Assembly: GCA_964573545.1 (NCBI GenBank)
Contig: CAZNJQ010000006.1
Coordinates: 1 to 35,728 of the forward strand
Reading direction: 5' to 3'
DNA length: 35,728 nt
Origin: CAZNJQ01 sp964573545
GTDB taxonomy: Bacteria; Patescibacteriota; Minisyncoccia; Phycocordibacterales; UBA2135
A program made the position numbers and the translations under genes. This document shows positions 28,806-35,728 of this stretch, piece by piece. A model generated the notes under the pieces. That model saw only the letters and a list, made by a program, of their open reading frames with translations, did not search any database and was not told the DNA's origin. Every line of letters starts with the position of its first letter. The stretch's first letter is position 1.

Positions 28806-29477
28806 ATGATTACAGATACCGTTAATCCATCCGGTAATTTTTCTATTTAACTTCGCACTTCGTTTAACGCGAACTCTTAAAACGCCATGGTATTCTTGTC
28901 CGATATTCGTACGATTAGTGGATGGCTTGTGACGCTTTAGGTATACTCTAATATCTTTTTCGTCGCGGGTCAAAATATGAGACCACCATGCTCGGGCTTT
29001 TTTAGCATCCGACGTTTCGTGAATGTACAACTCAAACGAAATATCCTCTCGGGGTATTTTTATGACATCCTGCAACCATGTCATAAAAATCTCAATCATC
29101 CGCGAATCAGAATTGCTGAATTGTGTTTGCTGAGCAACATTGCTAATTTTTTGCTTTGAACCCTCAGCCCAATAAAGCGCACTGCCAATAAGCCACAATT
29201 CCCGTTTTGAGATTGCGCCGATTTCTTTTTCCGCTTGATTCAGGATAGCCCTTGTCTCCTCAACGCGTTGCCGCCTGCGCGCCTCTCCCCCACGAAAAGA
29301 CGCTTCACGCTTCTTCTGTGTCAGTCTTTGTTTTTGTTTTTGAGCAATACCAACCTCACGCAACCAAAGAGACAATGTTGATTTTGCAACAGGTATTTGA
29401 GCTAAAATTTCCGAATAAGTCCTGCCTTTTCTCCGCAGTTTAATCGCCCGTTCTCGTTCTTTTTGTTTCGTAATCAT
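28791..29477 (-). CDS. HTH protein with possible LAGLIDADG-like domain, overlapping tRNA-Gln
   Basis: 228 residues from ATG 29477. The N-terminus (1-50) is a helix-turn-helix: RERAIKLRRKGRTYSEILAQ followed by IPVAKSTLSLWLREVG. A basic coiled segment with many Lys/Arg/Gln follows (about 52-90). The C-terminal domain has ELWLIGSALYWAEGSK, QFSNSDSRMIEIFMTWL and EYHGVLRVRVKRS. This L-x-G-A-L-x-(W/D)xxG pattern and the NSD segment recall LAGLIDADG-fold proteins; that is an inference. Its TAA stop lies inside the tRNA D-arm, so the two genes share 15 bp. The longer frame to 29531 would start upstream of the TATAAT at 29488-29493. Confidence 0.8.
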   Translation of the reverse strand: MITKQKERERAIKLRRKGRTYSEILAQIPVAKSTLSLWLREVGIAQKQKQRLTQKKREASFRGGEARRRQRVEETRAILNQAEKEIGAISKRELWLIGSALYWAEGSKQKISNVAQQTQFSNSDSRMIEIFMTWLQDVIKIPREDISFELYIHETSDAKKARAWWSHILTRDEKDIRVYLKRHKPSTNRTNIGQEYHGVLRVRVKRSAKLNRKITGWINGICNHWGVV

Positions 29478-29479
29478 TT

Positions 29480-29519
29480 GAACAGAGATTATATGTTTTA
29501 GTATACATAACCTCTGTTC
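29480..29519 (-). promoter_or_regulatory. Promoter flanked by an inverted repeat, HTH gene
   Basis: TATAAT (29488-29493, minus) predicts a start near 29481, only about four bases before the ATG. GAACAGAG (29480-29487) and CTCTGTTC (29512-29519) form a perfect 8-bp inverted repeat around it, 24 bases apart. Binding of the HTH product to its own promoter is possible. Confidence 0.45.
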
Positions 29520-29557
29520 GATGTTCAACACTGGACAGAACCGTGTTTAACTTTCCG

Positions 29558-30271
29558 TCAGTTTTTGGAAATGCGGTTTGCGTAGTACACTGGCACGACC
29601 TTGAGCCCCAGGATGAGCGCGAAGATGATGGCAAACCCGCACATGATGGAAGGAATCGTCTTCGGCGCAAGGCCCATCGTCATATATGCGAGTGCCATAG
29701 GCAGAAGGAACGATAAATAGCCAACAAGGAACCACAAAAGCGCGTCGTTTTTCTCGTGCGTTTTTTTCAGAGAATGTAAAAATTTTAAAGCAACTCCCGC
29801 CGCCGCAAACAAGAAGCCAAAGTAATACACGCTAAAGAGCCACGAGAGTTTTTGCGCGGTGTGGAAGATGACGTAATTCCCTGTGCAGACGGGCTCCGTG
29901 ATACTGTTCGGCGCGAAGATGAAATACAAACTAAAGAGAAATGCGAGCGCATATCCGAACTTCAGGATGCGGTTCTTCCCCGTAATAAGCGAAACGAGGT
30001 GATACCCCAAGACGGGCAGGAACGTAATGGCGACAAACCCGATTTCCGACCAGAAAAATTCGTTCACACCCGTGCATATATGATATTCGGCGGTTTGGAA
30101 CACGGCGAGAAGCACAAGTATGGCGCCCGCCAACCTGCCGAAGAGACCGGAACCATACCGGACAAAGGTATAGACGGCGAGCGCGCTTTCAAAAAGAATC
30201 GTCGCGAGCATCACTTCGGGCGTGAAGCAGTGGAAAACGGACTTGTCTTTAAAGAACTTGAATCCGCGCAT
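29558..30271 (-). CDS. Polytopic membrane protein of unknown function
   Basis: 237 residues with about seven membrane helices (for example MLATILFESALAVYTFV, LAGAILVLLAVFQTAEY, IGFVAITFLPVLGYHLV, FGYALAFLFSLYFIF, FSVYYFGFLFAAAGVAL, LWFLVGYLSFLLPMAL, MCGFAIIFALILGLKVV). Conserved-looking polar residues inside or near helices include EYH and the histidine of GYHLVSL. Nothing allows a functional call. It starts nine bases after dnaX ends and is probably on the same transcript. Confidence 0.82.
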   Translation of the reverse strand: MRGFKFFKDKSVFHCFTPEVMLATILFESALAVYTFVRYGSGLFGRLAGAILVLLAVFQTAEYHICTGVNEFFWSEIGFVAITFLPVLGYHLVSLITGKNRILKFGYALAFLFSLYFIFAPNSITEPVCTGNYVIFHTAQKLSWLFSVYYFGFLFAAAGVALKFLHSLKKTHEKNDALLWFLVGYLSFLLPMALAYMTMGLAPKTIPSIMCGFAIIFALILGLKVVPVYYANRISKN

Positions 30272-30280
30272 CTCAAGGAT

Positions 30281-31312
30281 TTAGGCTTTCTTCAGGAGTT
30301 TTATGACTGCAAGTTCGAGCGGAAGCTCCGGTATGTGCGCGCGACCTATTGCGGTATACGCATCAAGTATTTCAACGAGCGTCTGGGAATTGATGGATGC
30401 CCCCGCGCTTCCGGCGTATCGTTCAAAGAACTGTATCTCGTCACTGGAGAACTCTCCGCGAAGTTCGTCTTTCATTTTCGGAGAAAACCGGAACAAAAGA
30501 ATTGTCCGCATCGCTTCAAGGATGAGTTTGAGGAACAGTTTGAAGTTAAGATTCTGTTCCGTCGCCGTCCGGATGACTCCGAGCACAGATTCAAGCTTCC
30601 CCTCTGCGAGCGCCGCGATGAAATCTTCCACGAGCGCGGATGAAGGCGCCGCAGTGATTTTCTCCGCACCCTCCCGTGTCACTGTGCCGGTAGTCCCCGA
30701 AAGCACAAGCTGGAGAACACCCTGCGTATCACGGAACGAGCCGTCTCCCAAAAGTGCGATAAGATCTGCAGCGCCGGGCTCGATGGCGCGCCCTTCCTTG
30801 CGTGCGATTTCCTCGACGACCTTTTTTAAAATGACGCGGGATGGTTTTTTAAAGGTAAACGTCTGACACCGCGAGACGACAGTCTCCGGCACTTTCTCAA
30901 TCTCCGTCGTCGCAAGCATGAAAACGACGTGCTTCGGCGGCTCCTCTAAAGTCTTCAAAAACGCGTTGAATGCGTCTTTCGAGAGCATGTGCACCTCGTC
31001 AATGATGTATGCCTTGTACGGTGAGCGGAACGGGAGCGAACGCACACCCTCACGAAGCTCGCGCACGTCGTCAATCCCGCGGTTTGACGCCGCATCGATC
31101 TCATAGATATCTTCCGGCGCGCAACCCAATTCGCGCGCCACGATACGCGCGATTGAAGTCTTTCCGGTGCCGCGCGAACCGAAGAAAAGATATGCGTGCG
31201 CGATAGCGCCGGATTTCAATGATTTCTCCAGAACTTCAATGATATGATCCTGCCCCACGACGTCTGCAAACGCCTGCGGGCGGTATTTTCTGTACAGCGC
31301 GAGCTCTCCCAT
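30281..31312 (-). CDS. dnaX: DNA polymerase III gamma subunit-like clamp loader ATPase
   Basis: 343 residues. The AAA+ clamp-loader motor has Walker A GSRGTGKTS (45-53), Walker B AYIIDEVHML (101-110), sensor 1 FMLATTE (131-137), the SRC motif (147-149) and the collar domain. Start MGELALYRKYRPQAF is exact for the family. Two things are missing. The four-cysteine zinc module that normally sits between Walker A and the EIDAASN motif is reduced to ELGCAPEDIY (61-70). There is also no tau-type C-terminal extension, so only a gamma-like protein is made. TATAAT at 31327-31332 predicts a UTR of about 8 bases. Confidence 0.95.
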   Translation of the reverse strand: MGELALYRKYRPQAFADVVGQDHIIEVLEKSLKSGAIAHAYLFFGSRGTGKTSIARIVARELGCAPEDIYEIDAASNRGIDDVRELREGVRSLPFRSPYKAYIIDEVHMLSKDAFNAFLKTLEEPPKHVVFMLATTEIEKVPETVVSRCQTFTFKKPSRVILKKVVEEIARKEGRAIEPGAADLIALLGDGSFRDTQGVLQLVLSGTTGTVTREGAEKITAAPSSALVEDFIAALAEGKLESVLGVIRTATEQNLNFKLFLKLILEAMRTILLFRFSPKMKDELRGEFSSDEIQFFERYAGSAGASINSQTLVEILDAYTAIGRAHIPELPLELAVIKLLKKA

Positions 31313-31326
31313 AGTGATTTCTTTTT

Positions 31327-31332
31327 ATTATA
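31327..31332 (-). promoter_or_regulatory. -10 box of dnaX
   Basis: TATAAT on the minus strand 14 bases before the dnaX ATG. AACACAGC (31341-31348) and GCTGTGTT (31371-31378), an 8-bp inverted repeat, lie just upstream. The rest of 31379-31448 shows nothing further. Confidence 0.5.
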
Positions 31333-31448
31333 GTCATTGTAACACAGCAAGCCGCACACCATACAAGGCCGCTGTGTTTGCTTCGAAGCGCCGACCCGGA
31401 CTCCTACGCCTCTGCATATGGCCGCAATCGGCTGGGAATGTAAAACTA

Positions 31449-31476
31449 TTGACAAACAAAACTAGTAGGTTATTAT
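31449..31476 (+). promoter_or_regulatory. Sigma-70-type promoter
   Basis: TTGACA (31449-31454), 16-base spacer, TATTAT (31471-31476); predicted start near 31483, with GGAGGA at 31507-31512 before ATG 31516. Confidence 0.7.
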
Positions 31477-31515
31477 CTTGCGAGATTCGACATACAAAAA
31501 TTCCACGGAGGAATT

Positions 31516-31983
31516 ATGAAGCAGGTATTTGACACGTCTGCCGCAGTCTTGCGACGAAAAAAGATTACCCCGATCACTCTCTCGAAGATCGCCGGATTTA
31601 AACAATCGAACATCCACCGCTCTCATCCGCTTTATGGAGCATTCGAGGCACACAGCATCGAGACGATCAAAAGAATCGTGTATTTCTGGAGACACGGTGA
31701 TTCGATAAAAGTCATGGGTGAAAAAGCGCATATGTCGGCGGATTCCGTGCGAGAGATCGTGAACGCGATCATGGTCCTTCAGGAGACAGGCGGGCGAGCA
31801 CACTCTACGGTGCGGCCCGAGAATCTCACGCGCTCCGGAGTCAGACACTGCATCAGATGTCGTTATGATTTCTGGAGTCCGGATAAGCGGCAAATCCATA
31901 CATGTGATCCGTGCAATACCAGTGAGACCGATATCGTAAACCATGGGTTTGGCATAGGCCAAATACACAGCCGCCTCTTTTAG
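31516..31983 (+). CDS. Putative HTH/zinc-finger protein
   Basis: 155 residues with a strong ribosome site. The N-terminal half is helical; TPITLSKIAGFKQSNIHRSH (about 18-37) and MGEKAHMSADSVREIVNAIM could be two helix-turn-helix units. Near the C-terminus CIRCRYDFW (about 115) and CDPCN (about 134) form a four-cysteine zinc ribbon with a histidine between (QIHTC). DNA or RNA binding is likely from this layout, but no target or homologue is named. A solitary gene with its own promoter and terminator. Confidence 0.78.
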   Translation: MKQVFDTSAAVLRRKKITPITLSKIAGFKQSNIHRSHPLYGAFEAHSIETIKRIVYFWRHGDSIKVMGEKAHMSADSVREIVNAIMVLQETGGRAHSTVRPENLTRSGVRHCIRCRYDFWSPDKRQIHTCDPCNTSETDIVNHGFGIGQIHSRLF

Positions 31984-31996
31984 GGGCGGTTTTTTT
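31971..31996 (+). terminator. Intrinsic terminator
   Basis: CCGCCTC (31971-31977), loop TTTTA, GGGGCGG (31983-31989, one G-U pair), T run to 31996. Overlaps the stop codon. Confidence 0.85.
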
Positions 31997-31997
31997 A

Positions 31998-32026
31998 TTA
32001 AAAAACGCGCACTGTGTTGTGCGCGT
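31998..32026 (-). terminator. Intrinsic terminator of the gene at 32044-32457
   Basis: ACGCGCAC (32005-32012) and GTGCGCGT (32019-32026) form a perfect 8-bp stem with a T run on the minus strand (plus-strand A run 31998-32005). Confidence 0.85.
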
Positions 32027-32043
32027 CATGTATCGTGGATGAA

Positions 32044-32457
32044 TTATGATTTTTCCGATGTCTGGTCAGGTTTCTTCTGTCGCACCCGCCTCGCAGTCGA
32101 TGATGGCGGAAAATCTTCCGGAACGCCGAAAACCGCTTTATGAAGCCCCTCAAGCCATCTCGAAACCATTGCGTCGAGACGCGGGAGTAACGCCGCATAG
32201 AGTACAACCGTGGTGACCCCGATACCTCCAAAGCTTGCTGCAAAGAACGCGAGATACTGAAAAGAAGCGGGCCATCGGGAAACGTCGCTCGGCGCCGCGA
32301 TCAAGACGAGTGCAAGCGGCGCAAGAGAAAAAGCAAGAACTCGCATGACGTTCTTTTTCTTCTCCTGCGACACCTGTTGGTCCCGGAAGAAAGAGGCAAG
32401 CAGGTATGCGAAGAAAAAGGCAAAAAATATCAGCGTGCCTGCGATCACATATACCAT
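32044..32457 (-). CDS. Small membrane protein of unknown function
   Basis: 137 residues from ATG 32457, chosen because AAGGAG lies about six bases upstream; a longer start at 32478 lies before that site. Membrane helices are seen at about 2-22, 42-56 and 67-90, followed by a soluble, charged C-terminal tail (SSTARRVRQKKPDQTSEKS). No recognisable family. Monocistronic with its own terminator. Confidence 0.72.
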   Translation of the reverse strand: MVYVIAGTLIFFAFFFAYLLASFFRDQQVSQEKKKNVMRVLAFSLAPLALVLIAAPSDVSRWPASFQYLAFFAASFGGIGVTTVVLYAALLPRLDAMVSRWLEGLHKAVFGVPEDFPPSSTARRVRQKKPDQTSEKS

Positions 32458-32505
32458 GAGGCGCTCCTTAAGCCGCACAATCTCCGGATACTATGCCATA
32501 TTCCC

Positions 32506-32554
32506 TATTTTAAAGAAAGAGCGGCGCGCACCCGAGTAAGTGGGTACGCGCCGC
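32506..32554 (-). terminator. Intrinsic terminator of the gene at 32564-32881
   Basis: GCGGCGCG (32521-32528) pairs with CGCGCCGC (32547-32554) and ACCC with GGGT inside; on the minus strand TCTTTCTTT follows. Confidence 0.7.
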
Positions 32555-32563
32555 CAAATGAAC

Positions 32564-32881
32564 TCACTCAGGTGGATCGAGTTGCGTCTTTTGCCGAATA
32601 TGCCGACCGGGTAGTTTGAACGACCTAGCCACGAATCTGAACAAGTTGAGTAGGCCGAGCTCGCATCCCACACCAAGCACGATGTAGAAGACTAGGGCGA
32701 GCGCGGAGAAGGAAACTGGATGACTCGTAACAGAGGAGCTGGCGAGAAGTGGGAGCGCCGCAATTACGGCACTTGCCCACCACGAGAATCCGTCCTTTCC
32801 GTCCATAAGAAGGATGACGGTCCCAAAGAAAGACAGGAAGACCAGAACAAACAGCGGAATCTCAAACGACCCTTCGAACAT
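32564..32881 (-). CDS. Small membrane protein of unknown function
   Basis: 105 residues from ATG 32881, supported by GAGGT four bases upstream; the longer start at 32911 is less likely. Three hydrophobic helices: EIPLFVLVFLSFFGTVILLM, WWASAVIAALPLLASSS and FSALALVFYIVLGVGCELGL, then a basic C-terminus (RHIRQKTQLDPPE). No known family recognised. It lies between the membrane-protein gene at 32044 and dus on the same strand. Confidence 0.72.
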   Translation of the reverse strand: MFEGSFEIPLFVLVFLSFFGTVILLMDGKDGFSWWASAVIAALPLLASSSVTSHPVSFSALALVFYIVLGVGCELGLLNLFRFVARSFKLPGRHIRQKTQLDPPE

Positions 32882-32931
32882 GGCTACCTCATTGTGAAGT
32901 CTGCTCGACATTATACCACAGACCGGATGAT

Positions 32932-33933
32932 TTAGGAAGATGGGAACTGTCCCACAATTTTGGAGACCTCCGTCGCGTCCTCCGCCGCCATGAGCTTCTC
33001 CCGGAGCTCGCGCGCGCCAGAAAAACCGGAGACGTACGCTTTGTAGTGTTTTTTCATAACGGAAAAATTTTTCGTCCGCCCCAATAATTTTTCAAATAAC
33101 TTCGTGTGCTCCACCATAATTTCCAATTTCTTCTTAATCAACCCTTCTGTATTTCTATTCCAATGTTCTTGAGAACATTGGAATAGAAATGGATTGCCGA
33201 AAATCGCCCTGCCAAGCATCACCCCGTCACAGCCGAACTCGAGCGCTTTCTTTCTTGCGTCCGCGATATTCAAGACGTCTCCGTTTCCAAGGATGAGTGT
33301 TCGCGATTTCATGGCATTTCGTATGGCGACAGCCCGTCGGACAGCATCCCACCGCGCCGGAACTTTGGACATTTCTTTCCGCGTCCGCGCGTGGATGGTG
33401 ATAGCCGCCGGTTCCGCAGAGAGAAGTTTTGGAAGCCATGTCTCAAGCTCGTCTTTGTTGTACCCGATGCGCGTCTTCACGGAGACCGGTATTTTTTTGC
33501 CAGCGGATTCCGCACCGCGTTTTGCGGCACAGATAATTTCAAGCGCCCGCTCGGGATTCTTCATGTGCGCCGCGCCTGCGCCCTGTTTTTCGATGCTCCG
33601 GTCTGGGCATCCCATATTAATATCAACGCCATCAAACCCGAGCTTCACCGCAAGAGCAGCCGCTTTCTCCATCATCTCCGGATGCGCGGTGAAAAATTGC
33701 GCAACAATAGGCCGCTCCCCTTCGCTGTAGAGCAAGTCTTTTTTGAGTTTTGCTTTGCCTTTTTTATCCGCGAGAAAAAGCCCGTCGGCGGAAACGAATT
33801 CAGTCCACATCACGTCTGGTTTCCCATACTTCGCAATGATGCGCCGAAATGCGGCGTCAGTGACATCCGCCATAGGCGCGAGTGCGAAAATCGGCCTATT
33901 AAGTTTTTTCCAGAACCCGAACTCTGTATCCAT
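32932..33933 (-). CDS. dus: tRNA-dihydrouridine synthase
   Basis: 333 residues, FMN-dependent Dus family, reducing uridines in tRNA D-loops. Visible are APMADVTDAAFR (FMN site, about 18-29), the catalytic cysteine in INMGCPD (about 110), KTRIGY, TIHARTR, GNGDV and MLGRAIFGNPF (phosphate binding). Residues FLFQCSQEHWNRN (near 250) are encoded by a 40-nt perfect palindrome at 33151-33190 right after the GRAIFGNP motif, at a surface loop where the family varies. The frame is intact. It is the third gene of serS-ftsQ-dus, 14 bases after ftsQ. Confidence 0.94.
   Translation of the reverse strand: MDTEFGFWKKLNRPIFALAPMADVTDAAFRRIIAKYGKPDVMWTEFVSADGLFLADKKGKAKLKKDLLYSEGERPIVAQFFTAHPEMMEKAAALAVKLGFDGVDINMGCPDRSIEKQGAGAAHMKNPERALEIICAAKRGAESAGKKIPVSVKTRIGYNKDELETWLPKLLSAEPAAITIHARTRKEMSKVPARWDAVRRAVAIRNAMKSRTLILGNGDVLNIADARKKALEFGCDGVMLGRAIFGNPFLFQCSQEHWNRNTEGLIKKKLEIMVEHTKLFEKLLGRTKNFSVMKKHYKAYVSGFSGARELREKLMAAEDATEVSKIVGQFPSS
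33151..33190. repeat. 40-nt palindrome, family 2, copy 2, inside dus
   Basis: ATTTCTATTCCAATGTTCT (33151-33169), TG, and the exact reverse complement (33172-33190). It shares the TTCT-x-GAGAA centre and ATTC/GAAT flanks with 16351-16390, with paired differences. It is in frame and adds no stop. Confidence 0.85.
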
Positions 33934-33947
33934 ATGCGCGCGCCGGT

Positions 33948-34847
33948 TTAGTGGAAGCGATAATAGACTTTGTCGGGAAATCTCATGTCGATATATTCAA
34001 GAGACGGATACCCTCCTTTTTTCTCCCGCTTCTTGAACAATTCAGTGTCGAGAGTTGCAGTGAGATTGTCGAATAAGACGTCGAAATCTTGACCGCGCCT
34101 GAACATGATTTTCCCGCCGCCGGGCAGAAGAAATTCATACTCATTTGTGCCATCTGTCACGAATGCATACGGATTGAGACCGACATCGCGGAGCGAGTTT
34201 TTGAACATGATAACGCGATCGAACTCCCCTCCCGGAAGATACATCCTTCCGGCTGGTCCGTCCCCAGACGGTTCCTCCGGTGAACCCGGTATGCTTCCGG
34301 AGGGTCCGTAGAATTCAAAATACACAGTTCCCGAAAACTCGGGTGCCGGAGTGAAGATAAGACCTTCAAGATCGAGGAAATAGCAGCCGCCGTGCGCTCT
34401 GTCCTCCGCCGATTCGGGAGCCGCTTCGCGTACAGGAATTTTCTCACACCACAGGTAATACGGTTTTCTCTCCTCCACTTTTACTGCAAGTGCGTCCAAA
34501 GATTCCCGAGAAACAGATACGGTTTTAAATTCTTTGAATGCGCCGAGCAAATCGCTCTCTATCCGCCCCGGGCTCACGAGAAAAATATTCGCGCGTGCGA
34601 AAAGACCCGCGTAGCGTCCCGTGAGACTCCCTTCCACCCGCTCGCGTATGTCGTCTTCGGAGACCATCGCCGATCCTTCAACGCGAATCGTGCCCACGAC
34701 AACTTCGGGCAATCCTGACGCCCACGCAAGAAGCCCTGCGAGCGCCAGAGAGCACGCCACTGCAGACCCTGCCCAAAGGAAAAACGCCTTCCTTCTTCTT
34801 TCTGCAAGGCGCGAAGGCCTGAATGGTCTCTTTTTTGCGGGAAGCAT
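33948..34847 (-). CDS. ftsQ: FtsQ-type POTRA-domain cell division protein
   Basis: 299 residues with FtsQ/DivIB topology: a basic cytoplasmic tail (1-22, RPSRLAERRRKAFF), one membrane helix (about 24-45), and a POTRA domain starting VVVGTIRVEGSAMVSEDDIRERV, here cited only by its VGTIRVEGS core (about 50-58). The beta domain follows with VSRESLDALAVKVEERKPYYLWC. An insert rich in Gly/Pro/Ser (about 175-205, GPSGSIPGSPEEPSG) is unusual. FtsQ links divisome parts outside the membrane. Placement right after serS (6-base gap) rather than in a mur/fts cluster is unusual but seen in reduced genomes. Assignment rests on domain order. Confidence 0.82.
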   Translation of the reverse strand: MLPAKKRPFRPSRLAERRRKAFFLWAGSAVACSLALAGLLAWASGLPEVVVGTIRVEGSAMVSEDDIRERVEGSLTGRYAGLFARANIFLVSPGRIESDLLGAFKEFKTVSVSRESLDALAVKVEERKPYYLWCEKIPVREAAPESAEDRAHGGCYFLDLEGLIFTPAPEFSGTVYFEFYGPSGSIPGSPEEPSGDGPAGRMYLPGGEFDRVIMFKNSLRDVGLNPYAFVTDGTNEYEFLLPGGGKIMFRRGQDFDVLFDNLTATLDTELFKKREKKGGYPSLEYIDMRFPDKVYYRFH

Positions 34848-34853
34848 CCGTTG

Positions 34854-35728
34854 TTAAGAAATTGGTTTCTTGATAACTTCTTTTCCGACGTATGGCTGGA
34901 GTGCAGGCGGTATCGCGATAGACCCGTCTTCGTTCTGGTTATTCTCTATGAGCGAAATGAGAATGCGTGGCGTTGCAAGCGCAGTGTTATTGAGCGAGTG
35001 TGCAAACTTAAGCGCTCCGTCGTCTCGATATCGTATGTTAAGGCGCCGCGTCTGGAAATCGTGAAAATATGACGACGAGTGCGTCTCTCTGTATCTGTTC
35101 TCTGACGGAACCCACGCTTCAATATCGTATTTTTTGACCTGCCCAAGCCCCAAATCTCCGCCGCAGTTCACGACAACATGATACGGGATGCCGAGCTCCT
35201 GCATGAGCCCTTCCGCATTCGCGGTGAGCTCTTCATGGTACTTTACTGATTCCTCGTGGTTTGCTTCGCAGAGCACAACTTGCTCGAATTTGAAAAATTC
35301 ATGAACGCGCATGATTCCTCTCGTGTCTTTTCCGTGCGCGCCGGCTTCGCGGCGAAAACACGGCGAGAATGCAAAGAACTTAATGGGGAGCTTTTCTTTC
35401 GGGACCGTCTCGTCCATGTAGTACGCCATCGTCGGGACCTCCGACGTGCCGACCATGTAGCTCTCATCCTGCGTTTTGTACAGATCCTCCTCTCCTTGCG
35501 GCAGATATCCCGTCCCGTAGAGCGTCTCTTTCTTTACCAACGACGGCGTAAGAAGCGGCGCGAATCCTTCTTTCTTGGACATGCGATCGAAAACAAATTG
35601 CCAGATAGCAAAATTCAGGCGCACGCCGTCATTTTTCAAAAAATATCCCCTGAAACCCGCAACTTTTGCGCCGCGCTCAAAATCCACCATGTCGAGCGCT
35701 TCCATGATATCGACGTGGCTTTTAGGTT
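34854..35728 (-). CDS. serS: Serine-tRNA ligase, C-terminal part (cut by window edge)
   Basis: Class II aminoacyl-tRNA synthetase charging tRNA-Ser. The window holds the catalytic core: entry segment with NLKSHVDIMEALDMVDFERG, motif 2 FSPCFRREAGAHGKDTRG, EFFKFEQ, and motif 3 near NNTALATPRILISLIENNQ. The N-terminal tRNA-binding coiled coil lies beyond 35728. An internal ATG at 35705 is not the start, because the family-specific 'SHVDI' residues precede it in frame. First gene here of serS-ftsQ-dus. Confidence 0.96.
   Translation of the reverse strand, partial: PKSHVDIMEALDMVDFERGAKVAGFRGYFLKNDGVRLNFAIWQFVFDRMSKKEGFAPLLTPSLVKKETLYGTGYLPQGEEDLYKTQDESYMVGTSEVPTMAYYMDETVPKEKLPIKFFAFSPCFRREAGAHGKDTRGIMRVHEFFKFEQVVLCEANHEESVKYHEELTANAEGLMQELGIPYHVVVNCGGDLGLGQVKKYDIEAWVPSENRYRETHSSSYFHDFQTRRLNIRYRDDGALKFAHSLNNTALATPRILISLIENNQNEDGSIAIPPALQPYVGKEVIKKPIS

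Noticed and set aside
1..35728. CRISPR array, rRNA, tmRNA or recoding of UGA
   Set aside because: No regularly spaced direct repeats and no rRNA or tmRNA motifs were seen; conserved genes such as csoR-operon members and MFS end properly, and UGA acts as stop.

Overview
The window reads as a chromosomal segment of a Candidate Phyla Radiation bacterium, most likely a Parcubacterium (Patescibacteria), possibly of the Kaiserbacteria type. The evidence is indirect: short reduced core genes (a DnaX without its zinc module or tau tail, a PHP-domain PolX), many small secreted or membrane-anchored proteins of unknown function, a tRNA without encoded CCA, several promoters placed so that the start codon is at or near the transcription start, and GC close to 50 percent. 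The standard genetic code fits, with UGA used as stop. No rRNA and no CRISPR array were seen.

Layout. 1-411: the start of a gene running off the left edge, behind a leader rich in hairpins. 412-4114: thioredoxin reductase (minus), then a leucine/glutamate dehydrogenase-like enzyme and an ornithine aminotransferase-like enzyme (plus), two glutamate-linked nitrogen enzymes. 4139-8377: membrane or secreted proteins, a small ORF, an unexplained structured segment, an SDR, a DoxX-like protein and a CARDB protein. 8489-12262: a copper operon, csoR - DUF1573 - ccdA - copB, with a CsoR-type operator inside its promoter spacer. 12258-13546: a lipoprotein bracketed by two near-identical 34-bp palindromes, a deoxyribosyltransferase-like gene and a Met-rich 42-residue membrane protein. 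13652-19513: PolX, envelope proteins, a C39 peptidase, a MITE-like element and an L,D-transpeptidase. 19530-22007: nirK copper nitrite reductase coupled to an MFS transporter. 22050-23643: a zinc-ribbon protein and a DEAD-box helicase with a long 5' UTR. 23688-26000: an accessory patch with a HEAT/DnaJ-zinc-finger protein, a broken zeta-toxin gene and duplicated gene-tail remnants. 26046-28542: a GH18 family protein and a membrane-anchored protein. 28735-31312: tRNA-Gln overlapped by the end of an HTH gene, a polytopic membrane protein and dnaX. 31449-32911: a zinc-finger protein and small membrane proteins. 32932-35728: serS - ftsQ - dus, a housekeeping operon.

How it fits together. Copper links several parts: the CsoR-controlled exporter with its thiol-redox partners, the copper enzyme NirK, and perhaps the Met-rich mini-protein. 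Cell-envelope work is the other theme (L,D-transpeptidase, C39 peptidase, GH18/peptidoglycan-binding protein, FtsQ, many anchored proteins).

The least expected signal is a set of palindromic repeats. One family (arms CCCCGTC/GACGGGG) occurs three times with compensatory changes. A second, 40-nt family occurs once between genes and once inside the dus coding region. A composite element of constant blocks separated by variable hairpins occurs twice, once inside the open reading frame of the GH18 gene. This resembles palindromic elements that insert into genes without closing the frame. All functional assignments rest on reading the sequence; no database search was run.
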